This document shows positions 44,761 through 57,429 of a stretch of 64,000 nt of DNA, one piece after another. The DNA is taken from assembly GCF_027409185.1 (NCBI RefSeq), contig NC_084462.1, forward strand, positions 179,666,071 to 179,730,070, written 5' to 3'. A model generated the notes under the pieces. It was given only the letters and a program-made list of their open reading frames with translations, had not been told where the DNA came from and made no database searches. Source of the stretch: Cynocephalus volans. Lineage: Eukaryota > Chordata > Mammalia > Dermoptera > Cynocephalidae. The stretch's first letter is position 1. Every line of letters starts with the position of its first letter. A program made the position numbers and the translations under genes.

Positions 44761-47223
44761 TTATTTAACAAATGATTTGTTTTTACCATTGTGGGGTGGG
44801 AGGTGTAGGGGAGTGAATGAACTGGAGCATGTCCTGACCACTGATTCTTTGTTCCCTGTGCTGAGGCCCCCCCCCCGCCCCCAACTCCACACACACGGCC
44901 TCTGGCTGCTGTCCCATGTCCGAGGACCAGAGTCTTGATGTTACAGCCAAGCTCAGACTGTACATCTTGGTTTTCAAGACCTATTTCCTTGTTAAATCAT
45001 GAAGACAAGCAGAAGGTCTGCGCGTTAATGAGGCTTAAAGAGAGCTCACTTGCAAAGTGCCAATAGGGCCTTGTCCTTAATGGAAGCTGTTAGTGATAAC
45101 AGGCTTCTCATCCCTTTTCTTTTCTTTTTTTTCCTTCTGGATTTAACCCAGCCAGCCTCCTGGGCTAATGTTGACATTAGCGAGAGTTTGGATTTAGACC
45201 GCTCACCACATTGACATTTTTACACAGCTTTCTTGTGGTTTATCAGATAATTGAGTGTGTCTTGAGGCAGTAACTTCAAGTTGAAATGTGCTGCATTTAA
45301 TGAGTGAAACTGGAGCATTCTTTGCATACAGATAGATGCACATCTGTAGGTGATTTGCCCTGACAGAAGTCCCTGCCTGTGGTGTTTCCTTCCAGGCCCT
45401 TCCCCTCTTTTCCTCTCTCCCTACTCCCTTCTTTCACCACCTTTTTCTTTACTTTTCTAGCTCAGCTTTCCTCGGCCTTCCACCCCAGCCTGCCCCTGCT
45501 TGCTTTTCCTACTTTCTGTCTCCCTTTGCTCCTCTCCCTCCCCCCCGCCCTCCGTTTTCAATTCCCTTCTCCATTCCTCTCCCTGCAACAGGCCAGCCAC
45601 AGGCCAGTGAAGCTGTTGCCACGGAAACAGAAGCCCAGCTGAAGCTCTGCTCTGTGTTCCGGATGCTTCTAAAGATGATGACGCAGATAATGTTGACTTC
45701 TAGAATCAGCTGAGCCCTGGCCAGTGGCCTCTGGAGTCCCTTCGTTTTCCAAAGGCCAAACCAATGCCACATCTCATAATTCTGTTCAGCAGATCATCTT
45801 TTTTCATTTGGAAACTTCAGAATTTGAGTAAACCACGTCCCTGTTACGGCAGAATACTGTTGCAGCCCCTGTGAAAAAGACTCACCTGAATTTACTTATA
45901 TTAACTAAGGGAAAATACCAGGCAAAGCGGGGAGGGATGCTGCAGGTTTCACAAGTAACTTAAATTTCATGTCAGGGGAGGGTTGTAAAAATCTGTTAAA
46001 CTACTGGGATGAAGAATGATAGTTTTTAAAGGATGTTGAGGGAAAGAGAAGCATAGTTGGGGTCTTAAAAAATCTTCAGTTACTTAGTTTCATTCAACAA
46101 ATGTTCTATGAGAATGGGCCAGTTTCAAAACCAGGGGTCAAGTTCTGTGGGGCACTTCCTCCTCTCTAGGAAGCACTCTCCCTCCGCTCGAGGAGTTGGT
46201 TCCTGAGTAACAGAGCTAGTGTTGTGTGTATGTGTGTGTGTGTGTACCTTACTGCAGTAACATTCCTTGATATTTGTCATGTAATCCAATGACTCCAGCT
46301 GGTGTCAGTTCTGCAGCACAACCCACATGCCTGCACATGAACTTGGCTTTGAGGTTCCCTTGGAGGGTTCTTGGCTCCGGGTCCTCAGTGGAGCTGGTTT
46401 ATGGTGGTGGCAGCCTTGCTCTTGTCTGGGTTTGACTTAGGCCCAGCTTGTTGGCATTAGCTAGGACTTGGAGTTTTGCCATTCAGCCAGCACCAGCTAA
46501 TAGCCCAGCAGGGAAGAGTTAGTTTGTGGATTATATTTAAGTTAGTACTTATTCCCAGAGGTAACTTTGTTTAATAAAAACCTTAAGTCTTTATTACAGT
46601 GCTTATGGATATCCTGGCTCCAGGGTGTAAAAAAGTAAGACTTATAAAATTCAAACATTATTTGTGGAAATGTGAAAACATTTTCATTAATAGAGGGTGT
46701 GATAAAAAGGAAAAGGCACTTTCCGTCTGTGCCTTAATGGTCTTTCTGCACTTGGGTCTTTTTATTTTCATAATCACTTCGAGCCTATTTAAATATCGCC
46801 CTTTCAGTCGTGAATTTTAAAGGGAGGAAGCTTTGGTGTGTGAATAACTTTACAGCTGCCCACAGGATTTCTAGCCAGTTGCTATGACTTAAATTGATAA
46901 TGGACCCCACACAGCAGTCACTAATGCATGCTAATCTGGGAGTGTTTTTGTTATTGTTTTATTTTAGAAGAAAGGTTTGAAATTAGCATAGTAAATCTCT
47001 GTGGGATCTTTGCAAATAAAAGAATGTTCACGTTAAAAACAACTTTCAGGAAAGATGTATGGTAATGAATAAAACATCAGTGAGTGAAAATAAGCGTGTT
47101 TAATTATTCAAGTAGAAGTAGTAATTTAAACTAATTATTGCTTGCGGATTTCATAATTCAGTTTTTGTCTCGCAATAATATTTCCTCTGGGCCTCTGGGG
47201 CGCATCGGCGGCTGCTCGCCCGT

Positions 47224-47365
47224 TCCTGGGGTGGGCAGGCCTCCCTCATCCCCAGAGGTTCAGCCTCTGCTCCTGGGGTGGGCAGGCCTCCCTCATCCCC
47301 AGAGGTTCAGCCTCTGCTCCGGCAAGTGAGCAGTGGCAAGTGAGCAGTGGCGAGTGAGCAGTGAG
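47224..47365 (+). repeat. Compound minisatellite: 47-bp unit x2, then 14-bp unit x3
   Basis: An exact 47-bp unit (beginning tcctggggtgggcaggcctc) occurs at 47224-47270 and 47271-47317. It is followed at about 47322-47365 by three near-copies of a 14-bp unit (gtgagcagtggcaa). The exact identity of the two 47-bp copies points to a recent duplication. Confidence 0.9.
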
Positions 47366-48629
47366 CTCGGGACTGAGTCCCTCCTTCTGCCAGGCCTCCT
47401 CATGGCCTAAGTGCCCCCTGCGCAGCCTAATTAACCACTTCCTTGTTTGTTAGCACCTTCTCTGGTGGACTCAGGGTCTCAGACCAGTCCTGCCTGTTGA
47501 GCTCTAAGTGTCATGGGGGCCGGGTCCCCTCCTTCCCCCTCAGTGTCTTAGGCTTCCCTGTCCACATCCCTGTGAGGCAAGTCCTTGCCCTTCAGGGCTG
47601 CCTCAAGTTGAGTCTCTTCTGAGAAGCTTTCTCTCACCCTCTACTGTAATTGATCACTTCTTCCCCATAGCTTCCTACCAGCAGGTTCTTGTGGTCTTTT
47701 TTTTAAAAAAAATTTGTTTTGGGTGGGGGGGCTTCTTTCTACTTTGTTTCTGATTCTAAAGGAAAAACATGGTCAGATAGAGGAATGGAAAAGTACTAGA
47801 GAGTCTAAGAAGCAGGGGGACAGGACGATTAATCACCTGGAACGCCCCCACCCCCGGGGAAGCCATTCTGGGTACCCTGGCCCCTCTCCTCCTGAGTGGC
47901 TGGCTCTCTGTGCTCTAACTAGTTCAGCTCATTCTCTGAATGCAGGCACTGGTCATTTTCTCTCTGGAATTCTAGGGCTTGGATGTCATTCTTTTCAGGG
48001 ACTCCTGGGAGGGGCTTGGTATTATTCTCCTTGGTGCACCCTCCTGGGGTACAGCTGGCTTAGTAGGTGCTGATGAAGGTGTAGTAAGTGCTGCAAAGTA
48101 CTTTTGCTCAATCGTGCAAGGCTTTTAAAACCCAGTTGTTACTGCTCCTCCCATGAATGCCCATAATGGCACAGGAGGTTTTCTGAACCTCTCTTTATTG
48201 CGCAAATGCTGCCTGGAACGGATCTTGACAATTCAGGTGAATTGTTATTCTACCCCTCAGAAGGTAAAGGGAAGGCTTTCTATTTGTACCTTCTTCCCAA
48301 GTGACCTCTGTCAAAAGGTAGTGACATCTGCTCTCCTGACATGTGACAGCCTTTATTACGTTGGCATAATCACGCATCATTTCATCATTTCATCTCAGGC
48401 TGGAAAGCTTTCTATCCATCATGTTGGGTGGACAACCCTTATTTGAGACACTTTCCCCCTTTTCTTTGTTATTACTTTCTCCTAAAAAAAACAACCCCCT
48501 GACTTTATAGGAATAATCTAGACACGATAGTGACTCATTTCTTTGAGAGGTAATTGCTGTGGGAGGGGAGAAGACAGGTGGGACACAGGGGTGGAGAGGG
48601 TGGTGAGCTGGCTACCAGGGGCCAGGAGG

Positions 48630-48760
48630 ACATGTGGGGTTCTGCTTTTTACCAGCTGAGACCCTGGGCAAGTCAGGCAATCTCTGGCTGTTGGTTCCCT
48701 CATTTGGAAACATAGAGGTTCAACTGTGATCTCTGAGGCCCTTTTAAGCTGAATAGTTTC
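48630..48760 (+). repeat. MIR SINE relic
   Basis: 'accctgggcaagtcaggcaa' and 'tggttccctcatttggaaac'. Confidence 0.65.
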
Positions 48761-49579
48761 GTGATCTCCAAACAAACTGTAGCTAAATGAGGTAATGAGA
48801 GGATTACAGGTGTCCCCCGGACTCTTCCTGCAGAGTAGTTGAAATGAGCATTCATGATTCTGAATCAGTTTCTCTCCATGTGACCTCCAAAGGAAGTCAT
48901 TAAGCAAACAGAAAAGAAGTTACCAACACCTTGTGACCACCCGGGAGCAGAGCCACAGGCGTGAAATGAAATGTCATGGGGATGAGGCCTGTGCAGCCAG
49001 CCAGCATTCAGAGATACCTACAAGGAGGACATGCTTAGGTCTGAGTACCAGACAGCTGAGTTTCATTGTATTTGTGACCCTATCTTGCCTGCCTAAGGGC
49101 TTCCATATCAGAGGTGCCCAATAAGTGGTTGTTGGGGTGAATTACAATTTCTCATAATTCACCAGATCATATCTGATCCTCCCTATTTGATTGTAAGCCT
49201 CCTTAGGAGGAAGAAGGCATTCTTCCTTATTTCTTTTAAAAACTTATTTTTAAGAATAGAAATACATGAATTTGGTGCAAAATTCAAAAGAGACAATTAC
49301 AGAGGTTTATACAGAGGGTCTCTCTCCTACCCTGGCCCCTGCCACCAGGTTCTCTGCCCTGGTTCTGGAGAAGCCACGCCTGGCTCATCTCCGTATCCTT
49401 GGGAGCACCCAGCCCCACAGCAGGATACAGAGCTGGCCTGGGCTACATTGAATTAGACTAACCCAGCTGCGGCTTGCCTTTATAACCAAAGCATGTATGG
49501 CCAGATGTTGAGCAAGTGAATTGAAGGTGAAAACCTTTGGAATTGTTGGGATCATCGGGACTCCTGGACAGGAGTTGGG

Positions 49580-49760
49580 CAGATTTGTGTTTGAGCAGTG
49601 GCTCTTTCTATCCTAAGCCTGGGGAAAGCCCTCAGCCTCTCCTCTCTGTTTCTCATGAAATGAGGCTGGCGCTACTGAGCTTGCAGGGCTGTTGTGTACG
49701 GTCAGTGAGATGGCAGCCCTGAGTAATGCCTGGTGCTTGGCACAGGCACAACTCCTGGTT
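49580..49760 (+). repeat. MIR SINE relic
   Basis: 'gggaaagccctcagcctctc', 'gtttctcatgaaatgaggct' and 'agtaatgcctggtgcttggc'. Confidence 0.65.
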
Positions 49761-50239
49761 CTTATCCTGTGCTTAAAATTGAAGATGGAAAATGCATATG
49801 TATCATTTTGAAATGATAATATAAAATTAATGGGGAGGTGTGATTCCATTAATAGATTGCTGATTAACTCAACTTTTTAGGAGCCCATTTGTTGCCCAGA
49901 GTGAAGCTGGCTGGATTCAGGTGGAATTAGAATGGCGAGCTTACTCTTGTAATTGAAATGCACATAGAGTGCTTGGCCCTCAGACTTCCATTGAGATGAT
50001 TGCAACGATCAATATTCCAGTTTGCTTGGCTGGCAGCTTCCAGGGAATAAGAATGGATAATGGACCTAGGAAAGTACTGCCAAACAGAACATTAAGTTAA
50101 TTCCTGTCTGCCTGGTTCCTGGCTTGCCTGATGAAATGCCTTGTGCAGAATGAAGCCATGATGGTGTGGACTTTGTCACGGGCTATATCCAGTATCACAA
50201 GAATTCAAGGTGGCTGGCTCCATATGATTTACTTTTGGT

Positions 50240-50440
50240 AGCGAAGAGAACACCCATTGCTAAGATCCCCCTGTGTGCCCAGCACAGTGCTGGGCATCAT
50301 ATACACACAAGATCACTCCTCTGAAAATCTGAGATGTTAATAAGCATGCCGATCGTGCAGAAGAGGGAGAGAGGACCTGGGGGCTATGAGGGCCTCTGGG
50401 CATGGGGCTAGAAGGTGGCAGAGCTGGGATTAGAGTCCAG
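50240..50440 (-). repeat. MIR SINE relic
   Basis: 'gtgcccagcacagtgctggg', 'gtggcagagctgggattaga' and 'gtccagggctatttgcttcc'. Confidence 0.65.
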
Positions 50441-51789
50441 GGCTATTTGCTTCCAGAACTTGTGTTCTTTCCACTCCCCCATGCTGCTCTGAAGGAATAA
50501 AAAGGTCCACAAAAGCCGGGTTTACCACCGACAGTGTCGTTTCTCCGTTGTTTTCACCTTGACCTTGTCCTGGGAGGCAGAGCACACACCCTTTTGGTAT
50601 TCTCGCTGGGAAACAGGGTCTCCTACCTGTGGGGGCTGGGCAGGGAGGGCCCAGGCTTAGGCTGTTGGGGCAGCAGTTCTGCAGGGCCCTTTGGGCAAGG
50701 TGCAAATGCACCCATATCCCTGCAGTGTTTCCTCCCAGGAGCAGGATCTGCTGTATGTGCATGTGTTCTATCTCACATCAGTCTGCTAACTGGGAGAAGC
50801 TGGCCTGGCTCAGTTTCCCTAGGGCCAAGATCCTGATTCCGAAAAGCTAAGCATATACCCATCCCTCCTCCTGCCTGTGATCTCTTTCTCCTGTTACATG
50901 GGGCATCCAGCCTCACCCTCCCTGGGTGGCAGCTCTCAGTGGTCTAGGCTTAGAGGTAGCTTGGCTTTGAGTACTTTTTAGTGAAGGGCTGATCTGGATG
51001 CTTAAGAAAAGTTGCTACTGAGGAAATCCACCTGGAGGTTGCTCTCTGTAATTGGCCATTTGGAGGCAGGGCTAGGTGGTGTGTAGGATTTTGAGCTTCT
51101 CAGGTGCTTAGATGGGGCATGAAGAGTTTATACAGTCTGTTTTCTGGCATGTTAGCCCTGGTGCAGCTCAGGATGGAGATGCGCTTGCTGAGCGAGTAAC
51201 TGTGGGCTTGCCTTCAGAGATGGATGGTCAGCAGGGCTGTGGGAGAGGGTGGGTGGTGGACAGGGGTGCAGGCTCTCCCAAGGCTTAGAGGCTTCAGCTG
51301 GTACTAGAGACATGTGGGCCCAAGTTCCAAGTAGAGGATGGAGAAGGGAGGGTTGAAGTTGTCCTTCTGACACTGATACATGTATTCCAGCACTGTGGCT
51401 TGGCACATCTGGCTTTGGAGGCCAGTTGGACTGTTGAATGTTGATGGTGTGAACTTGATTGAGGAGCACAAGGCATGTGTGCTTCCTGCTCTTGGCTGCT
51501 CAGGAGGGTATGTGGGACAATTTAGTGATACAATAAGAGCAGTCCAAGCAGCTGCTGTTAACGGTGTGCTAGGATCTTTACTTGGATAGCCCCAGTTTTC
51601 ACAAGAGTCACTTTTAGGCTTTCTGTCTTCATTTTGCGGTTGGAGAAACTGAGACTTAAGCTGGTTGTGGCTGTGTTTAATGTGACGAGTCGGGGATTGA
51701 GTGGGGGAATACACTTGTGGCAGCAGGGTGAATGGCACGAGGTCCCCCCCAGGTGGTCGGCCCAAAGGTTCGAGTCCAAAATCATACTG

Positions 51790-51985
51790 CTGTCAAGCAG
51801 CAGAACTGGAGTCCATCCCTCCTAGCTTCATGGAATCCCCTCCCTGTGCCTCTTCAGAGCCAGTGCCTGTCACACATGCGATTGTGAGTTCATTAAGGTC
51901 AGGGCCAAATCCTGCACTTCCTGTGCTCCCTGCCTTACCCAGAGTAGGTCCTAGATAGACAGTTGTGTGGTGAGTGAGTGAGTGA
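51790..51985 (+). repeat. L2 3' end relic
   Basis: 'tgtgagttcattaaggtcag', 'cagagtaggtcctagataga' and the GTGA-repeat end 'gtgagtgagtgagtgagtga'. Confidence 0.55.
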
Positions 51986-53739
51986 GTGAATGACATGCCA
52001 TGGGGATAGAGAAAGAAGGGGCAGGCCCCAGTGCAGTTGGGCAGATGGGAAACATGATTTAAAGATTCAGCAATAAATAGTCTACCTCCTTCCTTCACTG
52101 CCTTCTTTCCTCCTGTGATTCAGAATGCTCTCTGGGCAGAGGACTACTTAGCAGGAGCAAAGGTGCAGGTGTGTGAAGGAGCCTGACTGGGCAGACTGCC
52201 TCAAGGCATTGGCTTATGTGGCAAGATGATGGCAGCAGTTTTGGAGTGGAGGAAGTTCAACACAGAAGACAAAGTTTGCTGAAGTCTTTCCAGGTGGAGA
52301 AGATCGATAACCGGGCTGAGCATGCAGTTAACATCTTAATAGTAACTAGACAGTTTCTGAGAGATTAGGTAATGATATATACTCAGTGCTCAGATATTTA
52401 ATTTGCATTGTGTCCTATATTCCTGAAAAGTTGCTTTCAGATTCTTATTGATGGGCTCACATTTTGGGGGGTAATTGTCCTCCTTTGACGTTAATAATCC
52501 CCCTATTTACTCTCAGGCTCACATACCTCTCAGAGTCCAGGAGGCAGTAACGAAAAGCTTTTAATTCAAAGTCCTATCCATCTTCCCACTTCAGGTGAGA
52601 TGGAGAATGGAAAGTTGGCCTGACTGTAATTAGCAAGGTCGGCCTTCTGGGTGGTGGTTGTCGGGTTCCGGTTGGGGCTGGCAGTCATGGGCAGAGGCTG
52701 ATGGATGGCTTTAGGTTCTTTCCTCTTTCTTTCAGGGTGCTTTTGTTGGAAGCTAGTGCATTCCCAGTGTAGCTGCTGTTGGTGGCTGTGCTTATTACAT
52801 GCAGATCAAAGAAAACTTTCAGACCACATGAACCCTGGGAGCTCTGGGTATGTTCTTTCTGCAGGCTTTGGAGGTGGCTGTATCCTGAAGCATAAAATTA
52901 TTAAGAGTAGGGACCACAGTTTCACATTTTAGTTCCCAAACAGGCCCTGACGCCCAGCTTTGCTAGATTGAGTCTGGATGTCAGAGATTGGAGTGCAGAC
53001 AGAGACGTGGCCAGTCTCTCCCCTGAGAGCTCATGGTGCTGAGTGTGTAGGGGCTTCCAGACCAATAAGTCAAGATGGGGCATAGGAAGGACCCTTGGCT
53101 CGATCCTGATGGGGATGGGAGATGACACTTGAGCTGGATCTGGGGGCAGGAGAGGGGTTGTAGGCAGGCTGAGGGCCTGTGGGAGCCCGTGAGGCAATGG
53201 GGAGGGACTGGGGTGGAGGGCTGTGGTGATGGTAATGGCCTGTATTGGGGGGTTGGGGCTTCCTGAGGCATGCCGCTGAAGGCGAACCTGGAGTTTTTCC
53301 TATAGGAATGGAGTTCATGAACTGGTGTGTATGGAATTAGAGGGAAAAACCCTATGAAGACCTCTTGCGAAGCTCCTGTAATAATGTAGGCCTTAAGATG
53401 GGCAGATAGGGGTGAGGTATTAATTCTGACTTTAGATAGCTCTGCCACCACTCCCCTCCTTTATTGTAGATTCCCAAGATTTGGGTATTAATGTAATTAA
53501 AATTTAGGGGCTTAGAAACTCCTCATTTGTTGAAAACCCACTATTTCACATATATTGAATTTCAGCTCTGTGTGGTGGGTATTAGCATGGAAGAATGAGA
53601 TGCAGAGTTCATGTTCTCTATGTAAAGTCCTGCAGCCCATCAGAGACTAGGCTGGAGTCTCCTGCCCTCCTCAGTGCTGTCTCTTTTCCCTGCAGTACCC
53701 CCCACCCCACCCCATCTCCCCAACCCCCGCTGCCCCCAG

Positions 53740-53940
53740 TCTGGGGGGTTATGAATATTTATGCAGGCCTGCATAGGACTATGACGCATCTGAGAGCCAC
53801 GCAGTGTCTGATGACTCATCAGACCTTTTCCAAACACTTGTGATATTTTGCTCCTCTGAAGTGATGAAAGTAATCAGCAGTAAGCTGTAGCAGATGACGC
53901 CAGAAGAGTACGCAAACCTTCCTGGCTTGTCTTTTCTGTG
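53740..53940. promoter_or_regulatory. Candidate enhancer patch: palindromes and AP-1 / CRE-like / octamer-like sites
   Basis: Repeat-free 200 bp with 'tatgaatatttatgca' (octamer-like), a perfect 16-bp palindrome TATGCAGGCCTGCATA (53760-53775) and an AP-1 palindrome CTGATGACTCATCAG (53808-53822, symmetric except the centre). Two TGACG half-sites (in 'tatgacgcatc' and 'gatgacgccag') are also present. The motifs are seen; activity is inferred. Confidence 0.35.
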
Positions 53941-54177
53941 CCTTGGGTATTTTGTTTATTTTTAAAAATGTGTGAATTATTTTCTCTTTATTTGTTTTCT
54001 TCTGATTATTAAGATAATGTATGCTTATTGTAGAAAATGCATAAATGCATTAAATAGGAAATAAAATGCATGAATTATTTTTCCATTACAGTCTTATTAA
54101 GAACGCTCTGCTAATGCAAAGCAAATTTGGAGTACGAGACTTACTTTATTTGAGGGGCTTGTTGAGATAACCAAGAT

Positions 54178-54245
54178 CAGTGGTTTGCAGCTTGTGCTTT
54201 GGGGACTACAAGGGGTCCATGGAAATCTTCAGAGGCTGCCTCTAG
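54178..54245. repeat. hAT-end fragment
   Basis: 'cagtggtttgcagcttgtgc' and 'ggactacaaggggtcca' resemble one end of the hAT element at 36406. Confidence 0.45.
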
Positions 54246-55967
54246 GGAGAGGAAGCTGGGGCTTGAGAACCCCCCAGGCCCCTCTCCTCGAAACCACTCT
54301 GCCATTATCTGTCTCATGACTGGGCTTTCTCACATGGCTGCCTTTGAGCAAATGGCCCCGTGGCTTATCAAGTTAGAAGACCCAGTGAACCGGGCCCAGC
54401 CTCTCATTTTACAAGTGAGAAGTCCTAGGCCACTGGGGAGATGTGTCTGGCCCAAGGTGACCTGGTGGCTTGGGGCTAGTCTTCATGCTTTCTAACTCTG
54501 CATTGCCTCTTAAAGTATGAATCAGTTAGTAATATTGGCAGTTCAACTTGAATGTCATTGTCACAGGCTATATCACCATGTAGAGACCCCCAGGAAGCTG
54601 ATTGAGGGTCTCTTGCTTTCGAGTGGAGGGGAGACCTCAGAGCGGCTGGCACTTGAAAAGATGAAAAGTAAAAGCCCCATCATTGCTGTTAGGTGCACAA
54701 AGGAGGAGAAATTGCTTTGGGTCATCCCTGGTTGTATGAATAATGAGAAGAAATTAAGTAAAGGCCGCGTTTCCTGACACTGATGTATTAGAACATGGAG
54801 TAACTTTCCACAGGAAATTGGAACAGGGATCCCTTTAAATTGAATTTGAAGCTGTGAATAGCAAACCTATGTTGGCCTGTGTGTCCTAATGCAAGTTAAG
54901 TAAGCAGTTTCTTGGGTAAGAGTTAAGTACTTTAGGGATACAGGTTAACGTTTAGGCCAACATGGCACAAGTTAATAAATTGCCTCTCCTGTGTATTGTC
55001 TGTGAAGATGCAGAAGACTAATTTGCTTCCCGCGGAGCTGCTCCAGAATTCTCATACTTATTTTATTAGATTTTTGGCCCAATGCATTTGTTCCCTCTCA
55101 TTGGTTTTGTTGATAATAATTACCCACCCTCCTTCCATCTCTCCATGGATCTCTCTTGATTTTAATTGTTTGCAGTAGCCACAAAAGTTTACCATTTTAG
55201 AAAGTAAGTGTTTGAAAATAAGAATACCCTGGGCCAGAGCCCTTCTGAGTTTCTGGAGGGAAATAGTCAAAGCTCTATTTTTAAAGTGATTTGGGTGATA
55301 TTTTAAAAGTGATTTTGGGTAACCACTGAGATTAGTAAGAAGCAAGAGCTCTCTTCATCAAACATGTAAGTGCTGATCCCTGGCCTCAGGGAGCTCTGTG
55401 GAAACTGCCTTCCTGGTGTTTAGATATGTTTAGGAATCTGTGGCAGTGGCCTCCTGGGGTGTGTGTGGGGGTTAGGATGTAGAGGACTGCCATGTTTGGC
55501 TCTTAACTCTGTGGGCCCAGGGGAGGAAAGAACATTGATCATAGCAGCCACTGCTCATTGAGGCCCTGTTGGGTGCCAGACACCATACCAGGGGCTGGCA
55601 ATACCTAGCTCACAATCTAATAAATTAATTCATTAACAAGGTCATTATAAATTGTAAAGTGGTATTTACCGGGAAAAATGGCTGGGTGGGTTGGGGAGAA
55701 CCCATGGAGAAGATAACATGCAAGTGGAGATTGGAAGGCTGAGAAAGCTGGGGGGGGTGTGAGTGGGCACAGGCGGAGGGAGAGGGTGCAGGCGGGGGGA
55801 TGGGGCACTGCTTGCAGAGGGAACAGCACCCGCAAGGGCTGGGAGGAGCTTGGGCTGGCAGGAGGTGGAACACAAGGCAAGGTTTGCCTTCATGTTATCC
55901 TTTATAAAATGGGGGTTTCCTTTATATTTGGGTCTTTAAAAATTTTCTCAAATTACAGGACACTCAA

Positions 55968-56064
55968 TTTTTTTTTTTTCTTGGTGGCTGGCTGGTACAG
56001 GGATCCTAACCTGTGACCTTGGTGTTATAAGTCTGTGCTCTAACCAATGGATCTAATTGGCCAG
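55968..56064 (-). mobile_element. tRNA-Ile SINE monomer
   Basis: T-run, 'tgacctggtgttataa'-type body and a reverse tRNA head (ggatctaattggccagc). Flanks 'acaggaca' and 'acaggata' may be the target duplication. Confidence 0.8.
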
Positions 56065-57165
56065 CACAGGATAGTCTTAATTTTGGACCACAAAATTTAA
56101 GGAGATCTTTTGATACTTTGTCCATAACCTTTTCAACTGTTCACACACCACACAGAGTTCATCTCTGGTAAACCATTTAATGGTAAATCAGTTCCCGAGG
56201 GCCATGTTGCCGGGTGCTGGGCTTGACCCCCAGCTTCCTAGCTTTGTGATGCTGGGCGAGCGGACTTTTGGTGCTTCAGTTTCTCTATCTGTAAAACAGA
56301 GAAAATAGTGCAGAGGGCTGCAGTTGTTCTCAGTTCACAGTGTACTTTGTGTCACAGTAATTTTTTTTCATAACACCCTTAGGCCAAAACAAACTTAATA
56401 GTCCCATTTACTAAAGAGTAAGGACCAAACAACTTAATCAATATTTATGACCTAAAAACTTTGTACCTGTTGGCCCTCAAACACTGGAAGCAGGTTAGAC
56501 ACTGACACCCTCATTTCCTGTTCTGCACTGATTTTCACCTGATATTTGCTATCTATCACAGCAATCATCGAAAACCCAGCTTTGCAAGGATATGGTGTCT
56601 TTGAAAGAAATGCAGAGCAGTCTAATGTTAAATCTAATGTTGGAACCTCAGCTAGTAGTTTACATGATGTCCTACAGATATTGCTGTGTTTCCTTTAAAA
56701 AGTTAAAATATCCCTTGGCACCCCTCTGAGTTTGCTGGTGTGCGCTGGGGTGCCTTGATGCATAATTTGGGAACTGCAGTGATAGTATTTAGCTGTGTGG
56801 TTTTGTGGATTAAATGAAATGATCGATGGAAAGTACTCAGGGAAGTGCTTGGTATTAGGTGCTCAGTCATCATCGTTGCCTCTCAGTCTCAAGGATTCTC
56901 TTTAGCTGGGTCTAGAAGCATTGGTAGGAGTGGTGCTGACACTGCTCTTGAAGATGCTTAGGGAGAGGTGTATATAGTTGCATCATGAGAAGACAGTGGA
57001 AAAATACAGTATTTCTGCATTTGCTATAAGAAGTGATTTTAAATATACATGTGCATCTAAGTTAAGTTAAACATAAGTACAAACATTCATTTATTTCTTC
57101 AACATCTCTACAAGTAATGTATTCAAGTGTGTGTCCCTAACTTTTTTGTTTTGTTTTTAATCTTC

Positions 57166-57166
<1 letters not shown>

Positions 57167-57196
<30 letters not shown>

Positions 57197-57345
57197 TGAC
57201 CGGTAAGGGGATTTTAACCCTTGACTTGGTGTGGTCAGCACCACGCTCAGCCAGTGAGCAAACCGGCCATCCCTATATGGGATCCGAACCCGTGGCCTTG
57301 GTGTTATCAGCACCACACTCTCCCGAGTGAGCCACGGGCTGGCCC
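57167..57345 (-). mobile_element. tRNA-Ile SINE dimer
   Basis: Reverse dimer, T-run of about 24 bases, target duplication tgtttttaatcttct at 57152-57166 and 57346-57360. Confidence 0.9.
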
Positions 57346-57429
57346 TGTTTTTAATCTTCTCATTGGGAAAATGGGGAAGGTCTCTGTGGTTTGCTTTATA
57401 TTTGGGATGTCAACAGAGGGCGAGTGGTT

